This document shows, piece after piece, positions 53,236 through 61,474 of a stretch of DNA of 64,000 nucleotides. Numbering within the stretch: the stretch's first letter is position 1; each line of letters opens with the position of its first letter. Below the pieces are notes generated by a model. The model saw nothing but the letters and a program-made list of their open reading frames with translations, was not told the DNA's origin and made no database searches. The translations under genes were made by a program, and so were the position numbers. Origin of the DNA: Bacteroidia bacterium (GTDB taxonomy: Bacteria > Bacteroidota > Bacteroidia > Flavobacteriales > Flavobacteriaceae); contig JAUICK010000001.1 of NCBI GenBank assembly GCA_030427865.1, positions 186,001 to 250,000 on the forward strand, written 5' to 3'.

Positions 53236-55002
53236 TTAGTCTTTTAAGTTAACTTTAAAAGTTCTTGAAACTGGTATTTCTATATTTGGTTCTAAAATAA
53301 CAGAATTGCTATTTATTACTTTAATAAAATTTTTATTTACAACATATGACCGATGAATTTTTATAAAATTTGGTGGTAGTTGCTCTAAAACATTTTTTAA
53401 ATGATTTCTATCTAACATTTTTTTATCATTATAATAATATTCTACATAATTTCTTTCTGCTTTTACATATTTAATATCGTCTAAATAAATTTTCTGTTTG
53501 TTACTTAAGATAATACTTTTTCTGACCACTTTTTTTATAATTTCTGCTTTCTCCTGTTCAATAATTTTTGATTTTTTATCACTGGTTTTGTACGCTTTAA
53601 AAAAGTAAAAAACAAAAGCTAATAAAATAAAAGAAATAGTAATAATAGAAAATAAATTATTTTTAATTACAGAAACAGTAGAGGTTAAATTAGAGTTTTC
53701 ATCTTGTAGGTTTTCTACTTCTTCTCTATATTTTATAATATTAACAAATGCTTCTTTCTGGTTAGCAATTATTTGTTGCGTTATATTATTAGCATAGGTT
53801 TTATATTTGAAACTTTTATTCTTATCAATATCTATAAAATGATTAGAAAGTGCTTCGTAACTAAAATAAACATAATCTAAAAACTGAGTTGTGTCTACTT
53901 GTTTAAGATTTAATTCTAACTTGTTGGCATAAAAAACCGCTGAATCTTTTTGCTTACTTTTTGTGAAATAGTCTAATAAATAGTTGTGCACATTTAATGC
54001 AACAAAAGGTCTTTTTGTTTTATAAGCTATTGGCTTAAACTTAGAAGAATACTTTCTATATGAATTAAGGTTGTTGGTAGACTTTGCAATTTCGCAAAGT
54101 TGTTCGTATTTAGAGAAAACAACCCTAACTGATAAGCTATCGCTAATAGATTTTAAAATTTCTTCACTTTTTTGGTAGCTTGTTTCATGAATATAAAATT
54201 TTGCTAAATACAATTGAGCAAAAGGTAGAATATTTAAAATTTGATTCTTTTTCATAAAAGCTTCTGCTTTTTTTGCCTTTTTAATAAGAGGGATAACATC
54301 TTGAGATTGTATTGGTCTTGGAATTAATTGATAAGAAATATCTAATTCTGTAATTTTCGCAGAAGCTAATTCTCTTTTATTATTACTTTTCTCTGCATAA
54401 AACAACTCTAAAGCATTGTAATTTAATGCTTTTCCTAATTCTTTTCTGTTTCTATGCAATAAAGAAATTCGCCCAACAATTTCAGTAATTATATCGTATT
54501 TCTCAGTAGGTTTTACTTTTTCATAAATCTTTTTATACTTTATTAAACCTTTATCTGATGAAATTTTTCCTTGACGAATATCATAATAAATTTTTCTAAT
54601 TCTAAATCTTAAATAATCGTTATCAAGTTCAGGAATATTATTTTTTGCTGCTATTTTTAATCCTTTTCTAAAAAATTGATAAACAATTGCTGTATCTTGT
54701 TTAACGATTGCTGTATTTATTTTTGATGTATAACTTCTAATAATTAGGTTTACAACCTTAGATTTTTCTGCGTAAAAAATAGCAGAATCTGCATATTTTT
54801 CTTGTAATACATTAAATTTTAATACTTTAGATTTTTGAGATAACTCATTAAAAAGAATACTTTTTGTAGCGTGGTGTTTTGCAGTCTTTAAAGCTTGCAT
54901 TTTTTTTTTGAAAAAAGCGTTAGATTCTATACCTTGAGAAAACATAGCTGCACTCCGCAAGAATAAGAAAAACACTAAAAAGCTTTTCATAAAAAATTTC
55001 AT
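53236..55002 (-). CDS. TPR-containing membrane regulator with C-terminal LytTR DNA-binding domain
   Basis: 588 residues: an N-terminal signal or anchor segment (FLVFFLFLRSAAMFSQG) and a helical TPR-like sensor region of about 400 residues. One membrane span follows (LFSIITISFILLAFVFYFFKAY, about 450), then a short coiled coil and a LytTR domain in the last 100 residues (IYLDDIKYVKAERNYVEYYYNDKKMLDR, LPPNFIKIHRSYVVNKNFI, EIPVSRTFK). This one-protein layout puts the sensor in the periplasm and the DNA-binding domain in the cytoplasm. A second ATG 4 codons in is an equally good start. The targets are unknown; the adjacent T9SS cargo gene is a candidate. Confidence 0.9.
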   Translation of the reverse strand: MKFFMKSFLVFFLFLRSAAMFSQGIESNAFFKKKMQALKTAKHHATKSILFNELSQKSKVLKFNVLQEKYADSAIFYAEKSKVVNLIIRSYTSKINTAIVKQDTAIVYQFFRKGLKIAAKNNIPELDNDYLRFRIRKIYYDIRQGKISSDKGLIKYKKIYEKVKPTEKYDIITEIVGRISLLHRNRKELGKALNYNALELFYAEKSNNKRELASAKITELDISYQLIPRPIQSQDVIPLIKKAKKAEAFMKKNQILNILPFAQLYLAKFYIHETSYQKSEEILKSISDSLSVRVVFSKYEQLCEIAKSTNNLNSYRKYSSKFKPIAYKTKRPFVALNVHNYLLDYFTKSKQKDSAVFYANKLELNLKQVDTTQFLDYVYFSYEALSNHFIDIDKNKSFKYKTYANNITQQIIANQKEAFVNIIKYREEVENLQDENSNLTSTVSVIKNNLFSIITISFILLAFVFYFFKAYKTSDKKSKIIEQEKAEIIKKVVRKSIILSNKQKIYLDDIKYVKAERNYVEYYYNDKKMLDRNHLKNVLEQLPPNFIKIHRSYVVNKNFIKVINSNSVILEPNIEIPVSRTFKVNLKD

Positions 55003-55106
55003 TTAGCTAAAATAATGATTTTTAATCCTTTACTTAAAATATAAGAAATTGTGAATAAATTCTTTACAATTTTCTGAAATGATGTTGCTATTTTTTTATT
55101 TTTGTT

Positions 55107-56021
55107 ATGATGACAATAGCTAAATATATAAACGATTTATTATACAGATACGACTGTGTAATTGTTCCTGATTTTGGGGGGTTTGTAACCAATAGAATTG
55201 GTGCGAAAATAGATAACTCTACTCATACTTTTTATCCGCCTACAAAACAAATTACATTTAACAGTCTTTTAAAACATAATGATGGTTTATTAGCAAATTA
55301 CATTGCTTCTTCAGAGAATATTTCTTTCGAAAAGGCTTCTACTGCCATTTCTTTATCTGTGATAAAGTGGAAAAATGAAATCCATACAAAATCTGTTTTG
55401 ATAGATAACTTAGGAAGTTTATCTCTAAATGAAGCTAAACAAATTGTTTTCGAACCCAATACTAAAGTTAATTATTTAACAGATTCTTTTGGTTTAGCAT
55501 CCTTTGAATCTTCTTCTATTTCAAGATATAAACAACAAGTTAAACCTTTACTTCCTGTTGTAAACAAAGAAGATAAAAAAGGTGTACCAGCCTTTATAAA
55601 ATATGCTGCCACTGCTGCAATTTTATTAACATTAAGTTTTGCTGGTTATAATGGTTATCAAAAAAATAAATACAAAGAAACCTTAGCAAAACAAGAAAAA
55701 GCCTTAGAAAAAAAGATTCAAACTGCTACTTTTATCATTTCTAATCCTTTACCAACTATCAATTTAAGTGTTGCTAAAGAAACCCCAAAGCCTTATCATA
55801 TTGTTGCTGGTGCTTTTCAATTTGTAGAAAATGCTCAGAAAAAAGTAAAACAACTACAAGCAAAAGGTTTTGATGCTAAAATAATAGGAGTAAATAAATG
55901 GGGATTAACTCAGGTTACTTTTAATAGTTACGCAGACAGAAACGAAGCAATTAATAACTTATACAGAATACAAGATACTATTTCTGAAGATGCTTGGTTG
56001 TTGGTTAAAAAATTAGACTAA
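55107..56021 (+). CDS. HU/CCDC81-like and SPOR-domain membrane protein
   Basis: 304 residues. The N-terminal 150 carry two HU-like halves of the bacterial CCDC81 type (IAKYINDLLYRYDCVIVPDFGGFVTNRI, VLIDNLGSLSLNEAKQIVFEPN). One membrane span follows at about 165-187 (AFIKYAATAAILLTLSFAGYNGY), a linker and a SPOR domain at about 228-300 (YHIVAGAFQFVENAQKKVKQLQAKGFDAKII). SPOR domains bind denuded peptidoglycan at division sites, so this protein may link the cell-wall septum with a cytoplasmic partner. Two ATG codons in tandem (55107, 55110) make the exact start uncertain. It is divergent from the LytTR gene and followed by a thioesterase gene. Confidence 0.88.
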   Translation: MMTIAKYINDLLYRYDCVIVPDFGGFVTNRIGAKIDNSTHTFYPPTKQITFNSLLKHNDGLLANYIASSENISFEKASTAISLSVIKWKNEIHTKSVLIDNLGSLSLNEAKQIVFEPNTKVNYLTDSFGLASFESSSISRYKQQVKPLLPVVNKEDKKGVPAFIKYAATAAILLTLSFAGYNGYQKNKYKETLAKQEKALEKKIQTATFIISNPLPTINLSVAKETPKPYHIVAGAFQFVENAQKKVKQLQAKGFDAKIIGVNKWGLTQVTFNSYADRNEAINNLYRIQDTISEDAWLLVKKLD

Positions 56022-56095
56022 AATCATTTATTTCTTTCTATTTTTTAATATCGCTTTTAAATAAGTGATTGTTATCTTTGCAAAAATATTTTTTG

Positions 56096-56605
56096 ATGGA
56101 AGCAAAAACTCCTAAAGAATCTTTAACCGTACTTACTGATTTAGTTTTACCAGGTGAAACCAACTATTTAGATAATCTTTTTGGTGGCGAATTGTTAGCT
56201 AGAATGGATAGAGCTTGCAGTATTGCTGCAAGAAGACATTCGAGAAGAATTGTAGTTACTGCTTCTGTAAACCATGTTGCTTTTACAAAAGCTGTGCCAG
56301 TTGGTAGTGTGGTAACTGTAGAAGCAAAAGTATCTAGAGCGTTTAAATCTTCTATGGAAATTTATGTTGATGTTTGGATTGAAGATAGACAATCTGGTGT
56401 TAAAACTAAAGTAAATGAAGGAATTTATACTTTTGTAGCTGTAGATGAAACAGGAAAACCTGTTGTTATTCCTCAAATAATTCCAGAAACTGAATTGGAA
56501 AAAAAACGTTTTGATGGAGCGTTAAGACGTAAACAATTAAGTTTGGTTTTGGCTGGAAAATTAGACCCAAATGAAGCTACTGCTCTAAAAGCATTATTTA
56601 ATTAA
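56096..56605 (+). CDS. Acyl-CoA thioesterase (hotdog fold)
   Basis: Hydrolyses acyl-CoA to free acid and CoA. The ATG at 56096 is chosen because a -7 promoter match TATCTTTG (56073-56080) lies downstream of the ORF-track TTG start. The 169 residues form a single hotdog domain with the family pattern LVLPGETNYLDNLFGGELLARMDRACSIAARRHS and VTASVNHVAFTKAVPVGSVVTVEAKVSRAFKSSMEIYVDVW. This resembles the cytosolic BACH/YciA group. A C-terminal helical tail (KRFDGALRRKQLSLVLAGK) follows. It precedes the small MscS gene by 11 bp. Confidence 0.92.
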   Translation: MEAKTPKESLTVLTDLVLPGETNYLDNLFGGELLARMDRACSIAARRHSRRIVVTASVNHVAFTKAVPVGSVVTVEAKVSRAFKSSMEIYVDVWIEDRQSGVKTKVNEGIYTFVAVDETGKPVVIPQIIPETELEKKRFDGALRRKQLSLVLAGKLDPNEATALKALFN

Positions 56606-56616
56606 AAAATATTTAT

Positions 56617-57120
56617 ATGGATTTTAACAATCATAAAATTATTTATTCTGTTGCAATATTTATTGCTGCCGTTTTAATAAGACTACTGATTACCAATTCT
56701 TTAAAAAAAATTCAATTAAAATTTGGGTTTCAGAAAGCAAGAATTTTAGTAACCAATAAAATAATAACGATATTAATATATATAACCGTAATTGTAATTA
56801 TCTCTTTTATATGGGGGGTAGATGAAAAACAATTATTAATCTATGTTTCTTCTTTTTTAACCATTTTAGGAATTGCCTTTTTTGCACAGTGGTCTATTCT
56901 TTCTAATATTACTGCCGGATTAATTTTATTTATAAATTACCCTGTAAGAATTGGAGATACCATAACAATTTTAGAAAAAGACAATGATACAACTGGAGAA
57001 ATTAGAGATATTGGTGCTTTTTTTATAACATTAAGAACCAAAAAAGGAGAATTAATTACTCTACCAAATGCAATTATTCTTCAAAAAAACATCAAATATT
57101 ACCCTCAACCAAAAGGTTAA
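56617..57120 (+). CDS. Small mechanosensitive channel (MscS family)
   Basis: 167-residue inner-membrane protein with three hydrophobic segments (IIYSVAIFIAAVLIRLLI, IITILIYITVIVIISFIWGV, LLIYVSSFLTILGIAFFAQWSIL) and the MscS pore/beta signature SNITAGLILFINYPVRIGDTI followed by GEIRDIGAFFITLRTKKGELITLPNAIIL. It ends right after the beta domain and lacks the long C-terminal cytoplasmic cage of about 100 residues found in MscS proper. It may be a minimal channel. It follows the thioesterase by 11 bp and ends 4 bp before the convergent envC-like gene. Confidence 0.88.
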   Translation: MDFNNHKIIYSVAIFIAAVLIRLLITNSLKKIQLKFGFQKARILVTNKIITILIYITVIVIISFIWGVDEKQLLIYVSSFLTILGIAFFAQWSILSNITAGLILFINYPVRIGDTITILEKDNDTTGEIRDIGAFFITLRTKKGELITLPNAIILQKNIKYYPQPKG

Positions 57121-57124
57121 TACA

Positions 57125-58360
57125 TTATCTTTTTAACATCCAAGAAGAAGGGTTTAAGCGTGTTGTGTTTTTAAATAACACAAAAATAAGTTTCGTTTTT
57201 TTAGATACTTTATCAGTAAAAATCTGACCTAACTTTTGCCCCGTTTTAACAGCATCGCCTTTTTTTACATAGACTTTTTCTAAGTTATTATAAGAAGTAA
57301 TGTAATTTCCATGCTGAATTAACACATTTTTTCTTCCTTCAGAACTTACCAAAACATTCAATACCTTTCCATTAAAAATTGCTTGCGCATCTTTACCTTT
57401 TTGAGTTACAATATGCAAACCCGTTCCATTAATTGTAATTCCAGGAAAAGTAGGATGAGGCTGTTTCCCAAAACGTCTTACCACTAAACCTTCGTCTACT
57501 GGCCATGGTAATTTCCCTTTATTTAACTCGAATTTTGTAGCTAAAGCCTTAGCTTCAGGACTCAATAAAAACTCGTTCTTTTTTGTAGTTTTCGACTTCG
57601 ATTTTAGTTTTGCTTTTGCAATTCTATTAGCTCTTGCAATTTCTGCTTTTATAAGCTTGTCTATTTTTGCCGTTAGTTTTTTTTCTTCTTTAACTTTTTT
57701 CTGCAGCGCTCGCTTATATTTATTTTCTTTCTTCTTTATGGTAGAAATTAACTTTTCTTGCTTTTTCTTATCGGTTTCAATAGCCAACTTTTGTTTCTTT
57801 TCTGATAAAATTAAAGTGTCTTTTATTTTTTTTTGATACCATAAAGAATCGTTTAACTTTTGAATAATGTTGCTCTGAATCTTAATTTCTTCTCCTTGCT
57901 TTTTTCGAAACTTAGTATATTGTTTCATATACTCTAATCTTTTGTAAGCTTGATAAAAATTTTGAGAAGAAAGCAAAAACATTGTTCTACTTTGTTGAGA
58001 TTTACTCTTATATGATTTAAAAATCATATCTGCATAATCTTTCTTTAAATCAGATAATTTTTTATCTAATTTCTTAATTTTTAATTCGTTTTTAGAAATC
58101 TCTTTTGATAAGATAGAAGCTTCAGAATTTATGGTAGCAATAAGTTGTTCTCTTACTTTAATCTTCTTATTAATGTCTTTTAAATCTTCGAGTGCATTTT
58201 TTTCTTTCTTTTTCTCTTTAAAAAGCAAGTTGTTTACTTGCTTCATTTCTAAATTTAGCTTTTTACGTTGTGCTTCTAACTGTTTTCTGGTTTGCCCAAA
58301 CGTAGAAAAAACACTAATTAATAGTAATATAATAGATATGTAAAACCTGTTTTTAATCAC
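57125..58360 (-). CDS. EnvC-like murein hydrolase activator (degenerate M23 domain)
   Basis: 411 residues: signal peptide (IIILLLISVFSTFGQ type), a long coiled coil at about 25-265 (KQLEAQRKKLNLEMKQVNNLL and following), and a LytM-type C-terminal domain (GLVVRRFGKQPHP, AIFNGKVLNVLVSSEGRKNVLIQHGNYITSYNNLEKVYVKKGDAVKTGQKLGQI). Active M23 peptidases need GxHxxxD and HxH motifs; here GTGLHIVTQ and the missing HxH indicate loss of zinc ligands, as in Escherichia coli EnvC, which activates amidases during division. Translation starts at GTG 58360, sharing one base with the stop of the DUF4292 gene. FtsX, encoded at 34 kb, is a plausible membrane partner. Confidence 0.9.
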   Translation of the reverse strand: MIKNRFYISIILLLISVFSTFGQTRKQLEAQRKKLNLEMKQVNNLLFKEKKKEKNALEDLKDINKKIKVREQLIATINSEASILSKEISKNELKIKKLDKKLSDLKKDYADMIFKSYKSKSQQSRTMFLLSSQNFYQAYKRLEYMKQYTKFRKKQGEEIKIQSNIIQKLNDSLWYQKKIKDTLILSEKKQKLAIETDKKKQEKLISTIKKKENKYKRALQKKVKEEKKLTAKIDKLIKAEIARANRIAKAKLKSKSKTTKKNEFLLSPEAKALATKFELNKGKLPWPVDEGLVVRRFGKQPHPTFPGITINGTGLHIVTQKGKDAQAIFNGKVLNVLVSSEGRKNVLIQHGNYITSYNNLEKVYVKKGDAVKTGQKLGQIFTDKVSKKTKLIFVLFKNTTRLNPSSWMLKR

Positions 58361-59130
58361 TATAAATTAATTTTTTTGTATCCTTTTGGTATCGAAAAAT
58401 TAGTATCAAAATCAGTGTTAAATTCTACTGATTTTAGAATAAAATCTATATTGGTAAATTTGTTGGCTTGTTTCGCTTTTATTTTAATTTCTGATGGAAA
58501 AACTTCATCATCAATTAAATTATATGAAGGATATAAAATATCTAAACGCTGATTTTTTAGAGAATTTACAATAGATTGTTTATCTAATTTAAAATGCGAC
58601 GGGTTTACTGCAAAGAAAATATCGAATAAATTTGCTTGTTTTTCTGGAGATAAAAGATAAGAGTTGCCTGCAATTGTAACATTCTGTTTTTCTTCTTTTA
58701 CATTCATTAAAGATTGCCCTAATAACAAATTTTGAAGTTGCTCGAAATTAATATCTGTACCTAATAATTTTTTTAACATCGAAAAATCTCCTTCAAAATA
58801 ATTTTTGGCATAAGGAGAGTAATAACTGACAGATGTTGGCGTAATTTTAGCTTTAAAAACGGTAATAAACTTGGTTCCTTTTAACCAGATTACTTCATCT
58901 TTTTTTATTCGTAAACTAACAGAAATACTTTGTTTTAACTTACCGTTATTAAAGTTAGCTTTTAATTTAGCATTTACCGTTTTTTTATTAAAATTAGAGG
59001 CAATGTGTTTTCTTGCTACTTTTTTTGCAGACATTTCTTTTGCTATACTACCTGAACTCATTATGTTTTTTTTGGTTTTACAGGAAACAAAAATCAATAC
59101 AAAAACAGCAAAATATTTTATAAATCGCAT
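58360..59130 (-). CDS. DUF4292 lipoprotein (LolA-like fold)
   Basis: 256-residue lipoprotein with signal MRFIKYFAVFVLIFVSC (Cys at 17). The body matches DUF4292 from Bacteroidetes: VNAKLKANFNNGKLKQSISVSLRIKKDEVIWLKGT, FEGDFSMLKKLLGTDINFEQLQNLLLGQ and FPSEIKIKAKQANKFTNIDFILKSVEFN, a half-barrel pattern like LolA/LolB lipid-binding proteins. A role in lipoprotein or lipid handling at the outer membrane is a guess from fold. It lies 2 bp after the TPR gene and overlaps the EnvC-like gene by one base, so the genes form one operon. Confidence 0.88.
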   Translation of the reverse strand: MRFIKYFAVFVLIFVSCKTKKNIMSSGSIAKEMSAKKVARKHIASNFNKKTVNAKLKANFNNGKLKQSISVSLRIKKDEVIWLKGTKFITVFKAKITPTSVSYYSPYAKNYFEGDFSMLKKLLGTDINFEQLQNLLLGQSLMNVKEEKQNVTIAGNSYLLSPEKQANLFDIFFAVNPSHFKLDKQSIVNSLKNQRLDILYPSYNLIDDEVFPSEIKIKAKQANKFTNIDFILKSVEFNTDFDTNFSIPKGYKKINL

Positions 59131-59132
59131 TC

Positions 59133-60116
59133 TTAACTTTTTAGGTTTTTAGATTTTTTTTCATACTTCTTTTCTTCTTTATAGTTTCCTAAACCTTTGT
59201 AAGATTTTGCCATTTCTTGGTAGAAGTTAGCTTCCATTTGGTCTTCTATTACAAAATCGATACCATTCTTTAATGTTGCTAACGCTTTTTTATACTTTTT
59301 CTGATAATTTAGAGCTTTCCCTTTTATTAAATACACAAAGGGTTGCGCAGGAAAAAGTTTAATGCCAATATCTGCATATTTTAAAAGTTCGTTAGTATCG
59401 TTTTCTGACTCTTTTAAAATTTGCTTTAAAAGCGTGTAAGATTTATTGGTTTTAAATTGATTTTTTAAAGAAATAGAAGTATTGGTTTTTTCTTCAGTTA
59501 CAGACTTTCCTTTTCGTTTTTCTAAGCTTGTTTTTAATCTTTTAAGATTTACAGAAAGAGAGTTATCTGCTTCCATATCATTCATTACAGAAACTGCTTT
59601 TTTATATTCTCTATTCTGCAAGTATAACCTTACCAGTAAACTTCTTTCTTTAGGGTATTTAGCAACTAATTTTTGTTGAACAAGAATAGCTTCTTTATAA
59701 TTTCTTGTTTTACTATAAATTTTTACCAAATGCTTCTGCATCCATACATTATTGGGTTCTTTATCTAAAGCTCTTCGTATATATTCTTTTGCAAGTAAAG
59801 TATGGTTAAGGTGAAAGTAATTTTTAGAAAATTCAAAAAAGACTGAAGCATCGTTTGCTAAAATCTGATTACAACTTTCTAAATTTTCTATAGCTTTTTG
59901 ATAATTTCCTATTGATTTTTGGGATAAAGCTTTAAAAAAAAACTGCTGAAATTTTAATTCTTTTTCTTCTGTTAAATCTTTAGCTTCTGGAATACTGTCT
60001 TGACTAAAACTACTAAATGAAAAAAGAATAAATATCAAAGGCAAAAGAGACAACTTTATGTTTTTAAATTGCCTCACTTTTCTTACTTCTTGTTTCTTTA
60101 TTCTTTTATCTATCAT
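59133..60116 (-). CDS. Secreted tetratricopeptide-repeat protein
   Basis: 327 residues with a signal peptide (SLLPLIFILFSFSSFSQ) behind a basic N-terminus, then about eight TPR-type helical pairs (QKSIGNYQKAIENLESC, HTLLAKEYIRRALDKEP, RNYKEAILVQQKLVAKYP and so on). It probably acts in the periplasm or at the outer membrane as a scaffold. It starts directly after the nucleotidyltransferase stop and is followed within 2 bp by the DUF4292 gene. In related genomes this four-gene order recurs, suggesting a shared envelope role. Confidence 0.85.
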   Translation of the reverse strand: MIDKRIKKQEVRKVRQFKNIKLSLLPLIFILFSFSSFSQDSIPEAKDLTEEKELKFQQFFFKALSQKSIGNYQKAIENLESCNQILANDASVFFEFSKNYFHLNHTLLAKEYIRRALDKEPNNVWMQKHLVKIYSKTRNYKEAILVQQKLVAKYPKERSLLVRLYLQNREYKKAVSVMNDMEADNSLSVNLKRLKTSLEKRKGKSVTEEKTNTSISLKNQFKTNKSYTLLKQILKESENDTNELLKYADIGIKLFPAQPFVYLIKGKALNYQKKYKKALATLKNGIDFVIEDQMEANFYQEMAKSYKGLGNYKEEKKYEKKSKNLKS

Positions 60117-61133
60117 TTATGTTAATTCGGTATAATCGCCAATACTAACAGAAGTATATTTGCCATTATATTTTGCATAATTGCCAATCATAGCATTATC
60201 TAAATCTGCATTTAAAATTTCTACATTAGATTGAATTAATGAATTTGTTATGGTAGAATCTTCTACAATGCTATTTGCTCCAATAGAAACATATGGGCCT
60301 ATTTTGGCGTTGTTTAAAATAACGTTTTCTCCAATAAAACAAGGTTGAATTATTTCAGAATTATTTAATACAACATCATCAGAAACTAAATTATTTCCAG
60401 CTTCATGCTCAAAAGTTAACACTTGTTTATTAGTATCTACAGTTGGGTCTTTCTTACCACAATCCATCCAAGCATCAACGGTTCCTGGTAGAAATTTTGC
60501 ACCTTGTTGTTTTAAAGACTCTAAAACATTAGTTAGTTGGTATTCTCCACCTTCGCGTAAATCATTATCAATTAAATGCTTAATTTCTTCACGAACTTTG
60601 TTACCATCTTTAAAATAATAAATTCCGATAATAGCTAAATCAGACACAAAATCTTTAGGTTTTTCGACAAAATCAGTTATGTAACCTTCCTTTAATTTAA
60701 CAACTCCAAATGCACTTGGGTCATTTACTTGTTTTACCCAAATTGCACCATCTGCATTGGCATCTAACTTAAAATCTGCTTTAAACAAAGTATCTGCAAA
60801 CGCAACAACACAAGGACCACTTAGAGATTCTTTTGCACAATAAATCGCATGAGCTGTACCTAAAGCTTCTTCTTGAACATAAACAGAGCCTTTTGCTCCT
60901 AATTCTCCTGCAATTTTTATTAATTTAGATGAAGTATCTGCTGGAAAACCTTTTTCAGATGGTCCTATAATAAAAGCTATTTCTTCAATTTTCTGATTTA
61001 CAACAGAAGTAATATCCTCTACCAAACGTTGTACAATTGGTTTACCTGCAATTACGGTTAAAGGTTTTGGAACCGTTAGTGTATGGGGTCTTAAACGAGA
61101 CCCAATTCCTGCCATTGGCACTATTATTCTCAT
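60117..61133 (-). CDS. Sugar-phosphate nucleotidyltransferase with left-handed beta-helix
   Basis: Transfers a nucleotide to a sugar-1-phosphate, probably glucose-1-phosphate thymidylyl- or uridylyltransferase type. The 338-residue protein opens with IVPMAGIGSRLRPHTLTVPKPLTVIAGKPIV, the G-x-G-x-R plus PKP signature. VQEEALGTAHAIYCAK and VAFADTLFKADF hold the catalytic Asp, and FVEKPKDF is the second Lys motif. The last 80 residues (NSEIIQPCFIGENVILNNAKIGPYVSIGANSIVEDSTI) are hexapeptide repeats. The exact sugar and nucleotide cannot be fixed. It is first in the operon with the TPR, DUF4292 and EnvC-like genes. Confidence 0.9.
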   Translation of the reverse strand: MRIIVPMAGIGSRLRPHTLTVPKPLTVIAGKPIVQRLVEDITSVVNQKIEEIAFIIGPSEKGFPADTSSKLIKIAGELGAKGSVYVQEEALGTAHAIYCAKESLSGPCVVAFADTLFKADFKLDANADGAIWVKQVNDPSAFGVVKLKEGYITDFVEKPKDFVSDLAIIGIYYFKDGNKVREEIKHLIDNDLREGGEYQLTNVLESLKQQGAKFLPGTVDAWMDCGKKDPTVDTNKQVLTFEHEAGNNLVSDDVVLNNSEIIQPCFIGENVILNNAKIGPYVSIGANSIVEDSTITNSLIQSNVEILNADLDNAMIGNYAKYNGKYTSVSIGDYTELT

Positions 61134-61215
61134 ATCTTTTTTTATCTGTAATACAAGTGCAATATAGCACTAATTAAGAAATGTAAAAACTACAATTAAG
61201 TTTTACTTCTAATCT

Positions 61216-61266
61216 CCTCACTGAAAACGGTGAGAAAACTCACTGTTTTCAGTGAGGTCTTTTTTT
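61216..61266 (+). terminator. Strong orphan hairpin with T-run between divergent genes
   Basis: A 19-bp stem with one G-T pair (CCTCACTGAAAACGGTGAG and complement), AAAA loop, then TCTTTTTTT. It is an ideal plus-strand terminator, yet the gene to its left is on the minus strand. A third related arm TCACCATTTTCAGTGA follows at 61266-61281. It may end an unseen small plus-strand RNA or an antisense transcript, or be a repeat element. The rest of the 341-bp gap holds only the promoter candidate at 61282-61312. Confidence 0.75.
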
Positions 61267-61281
61267 CACCATTTTCAGTGA

Positions 61282-61312
61282 TTGCGAAATTCTCAATTTT
61301 TTAATACGTTTG
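61282..61312 (+). promoter_or_regulatory. Promoter of the subtilisin-family protease gene
   Basis: TTG, 20 bp, TACGTTTG fits the Bacteroidetes promoter. Transcription would start near 61320, giving an untranslated leader of about 155 nt. Confidence 0.5.
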
Positions 61313-61474
61313 TAAGGTATTTTATAAAATTTTATGTTTTTTTAATAAAAAAATTAATTATTCACCTAAAACTTCCAGCATTTATGAATCACCTTTTTGC
61401 CTTATCGTTTGGGCAAATTAAATAAAAAGCGAATTCAATTCAAATAAATACTAATCTAATAACTACAAAAACAA

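Noticed and set aside
56617-57120. Pseudogene of a full-length MscS
   Set aside because: Although the C-terminal cage is missing, the end is clean and the conserved segments are intact. No remnant follows before the convergent gene, so a short family member is more likely.
57125-58360. Active M23 zinc peptidase
   Set aside because: The domain lacks the full set of zinc ligands (no HxH and an altered first motif), so an EnvC-like activator role fits better.
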